Origin: Hyphomicrobiales bacterium | GTDB lineage: Bacteria; Pseudomonadota; Alphaproteobacteria; Rhizobiales; Xanthobacteraceae | Reading direction: 5' to 3' | NCBI GenBank assembly: GCA_003164375.1 | Contig: PLTE01000204.1 | Span: forward strand, 1-15,053 | Length of the DNA: 15,053 nucleotides | In this document: piece by piece, positions 14,038 to 15,053 of the stretch | How positions within the stretch are numbered: position 1 is the first letter of the stretch | Layout of the letters: every line of letters starts with the position of its first letter | Notes under the pieces: generated by a model | What the model was told of the DNA's origin: nothing | Databases searched by the model: none | Seen by the model: the letters and a program-made list of their open reading frames with translations, nothing else | Position numbers and translations under genes: made by a program

Positions 14038-15053
14038 ATGCGACGGACGGCACCGCCATTCCGCGCCGATCACGTCGGCAGCCTGTTGCGGCCAGCCGCG
14101 CTGAAAAACGCGCGCGAGCGGCGCGCCAAAGGCGAGATCGATGCCACAGAACTCACCGCGGTCGAGGATCGCGCGATCGAGGACGTCATCAAAAAACAAG
14201 AGGCGGCAGGCCTGCAATCGATCACCGACGGCGAATTCCGCCGCTCTTGGTGGCATCTCGACTTTCTGTGGGGGCTCGACGGCGTCGAGCGCCATGTGAT
14301 GGACGCTGGCATCGCGTTTGCCGCGGTCACGACCCGCAACGAAGGCGTGCGCGTCACCGGCAAGATCGGCTTCTCCGGCCATCCGATGCTCGACCACTTC
14401 AAATTCCTCAAAGCGCATACGACGCGGACGCCGAAGATGACCATTCCGGCGCCGTCGGCGCTGTACGGCCGCCCGATGGCGACGCCGATCGACAAGTCGG
14501 TCTATCCCACGCTCGACAAATTCTTCGATGACCTCGGCCAGGCCTACAAGAAAGCGGTGCGCGCCTTCGCCGACGCCGGCTGCCGTTACCTGCAACTCGA
14601 TGAGGTTTTCATCGCCATGCTGTGCGATCCGAAATATCGCCAGCAGATGAAAGACCGCGGCGACGACCCCGAAGCGCTCGGCACCATCTATGGCGATCTC
14701 ATCAACACGGCGATTTCCGACATCCCGTCCGACATGACGGTGACCATGCATCTGTGCCGCGGCAACTATAAATCGACCTTCATGGGGTCGGGCGGCTATG
14801 ACGCCATGCAAGAAGTGCTGTTCGACCGCATCAAGGTGCACGGCTATTTCATGGAATATGACTCAGAGCGCGCCGGCGGCTTCGCGCCGCTCAAGCGGCT
14901 GCAGAAGGGCCGCCTCGCCGTGCTCGGCCTGGTCACGACCAAGACCGGCACGCTCGAAGCCAAGGACGCCATCAAGCGCCGTATCGAAGAGGCCGCCAAG
15001 TTCGCCGCTCTCGATCAGCTTTGTCTGTCGCCGCAATGCGGCTTCGCCTCGAC
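14038..15053 (+). CDS. Second MetE C-terminal-domain protein, 3' end cut by window edge
   Basis: 338 complete codons are open to the right edge; about 30-40 residues are probably missing. Family features: the N-terminal signature FRADHVGSLLRP (8-19), ITDGEFRR (62-69), and the zinc ligands H238 and C240 (TMHLCRGNY), E273 (YFMEYDSER) and C334 (SPQCGFAS). Like the protein at 2987-4162 it lacks the MetE N-terminal half. It belongs to a different subgroup: this one resembles the YxjG/YxjH type with a WWHLDF segment at 71-76. Such proteins are annotated as methionine synthases but may move methyl or alkyl groups between other thiols or substrates. The ATG at 14038 has GGGAGG six bases upstream (14026-14031). 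It probably shares the UbiD-family transcript, subject to the 97-bp palindromic repeat in between. Confidence 0.9.
   Translation, partial: MRRTAPPFRADHVGSLLRPAALKNARERRAKGEIDATELTAVEDRAIEDVIKKQEAAGLQSITDGEFRRSWWHLDFLWGLDGVERHVMDAGIAFAAVTTRNEGVRVTGKIGFSGHPMLDHFKFLKAHTTRTPKMTIPAPSALYGRPMATPIDKSVYPTLDKFFDDLGQAYKKAVRAFADAGCRYLQLDEVFIAMLCDPKYRQQMKDRGDDPEALGTIYGDLINTAISDIPSDMTVTMHLCRGNYKSTFMGSGGYDAMQEVLFDRIKVHGYFMEYDSERAGGFAPLKRLQKGRLAVLGLVTTKTGTLEAKDAIKRRIEEAAKFAALDQLCLSPQCGFAS

Overview
The window looks like a chromosomal segment of an alphaproteobacterium of the order Hyphomicrobiales (Bradyrhizobium/Rhodopseudomonas/Xanthobacteraceae type). The grounds are high GC with strong GC preference at third codon positions, intergenic palindromic repeats of the kind common in that group, and a catabolic gene content. 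Genus is not resolved by eye.

Left block (1-4162, all on the minus strand): a MmgE/PrpD-family protein cut by the left edge, an M24 (creatinase/aminopeptidase P-fold) protein with one altered metal ligand, a YfcG-type glutathione transferase, and a stand-alone MetE C-terminal-domain protein. Gaps of about 150-165 bp separate them, and two of the gaps hold palindromic repeats. A divergent promoter region (4163-4325) leads into a plus-strand benzoate-CoA-ligase-type enzyme. It converges on a minus-strand exported protein that joins a haem-c motif to a Vgb-like beta-propeller.

Middle: a tRNA-Thr(CGT) gene, a long palindromic repeat, then a ThDP enzyme of the benzoylformate-decarboxylase type. 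Next comes an AT-richer accessory patch (about 9682-11405). It holds two overlapping palindromes, a two-gene operon with an ATGA overlap (small winged-helix-like protein plus a PD-(D/E)XK nuclease-like protein), a cluster of hairpins, a 66-residue basic protein, and a strong bidirectional hairpin terminator.

Right block (11545-15053): a cupin on the minus strand, divergent from a UbiD-family decarboxylase on the plus strand. A second MetE C-terminal-domain protein follows and is cut by the right edge.

Taken together, the housekeeping-composition genes suggest catabolism of aromatic or other organic acids (CoA ligation, ThDP and prFMN decarboxylation, cupin, PrpD, MetE-like transfer). No single pathway can be read from the window. 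The best candidate for an undescribed system is the winged-helix/nuclease operon with its palindromic control region. It has no recognisable methyltransferase or helicase partner. Everything here is read by eye without database searches.
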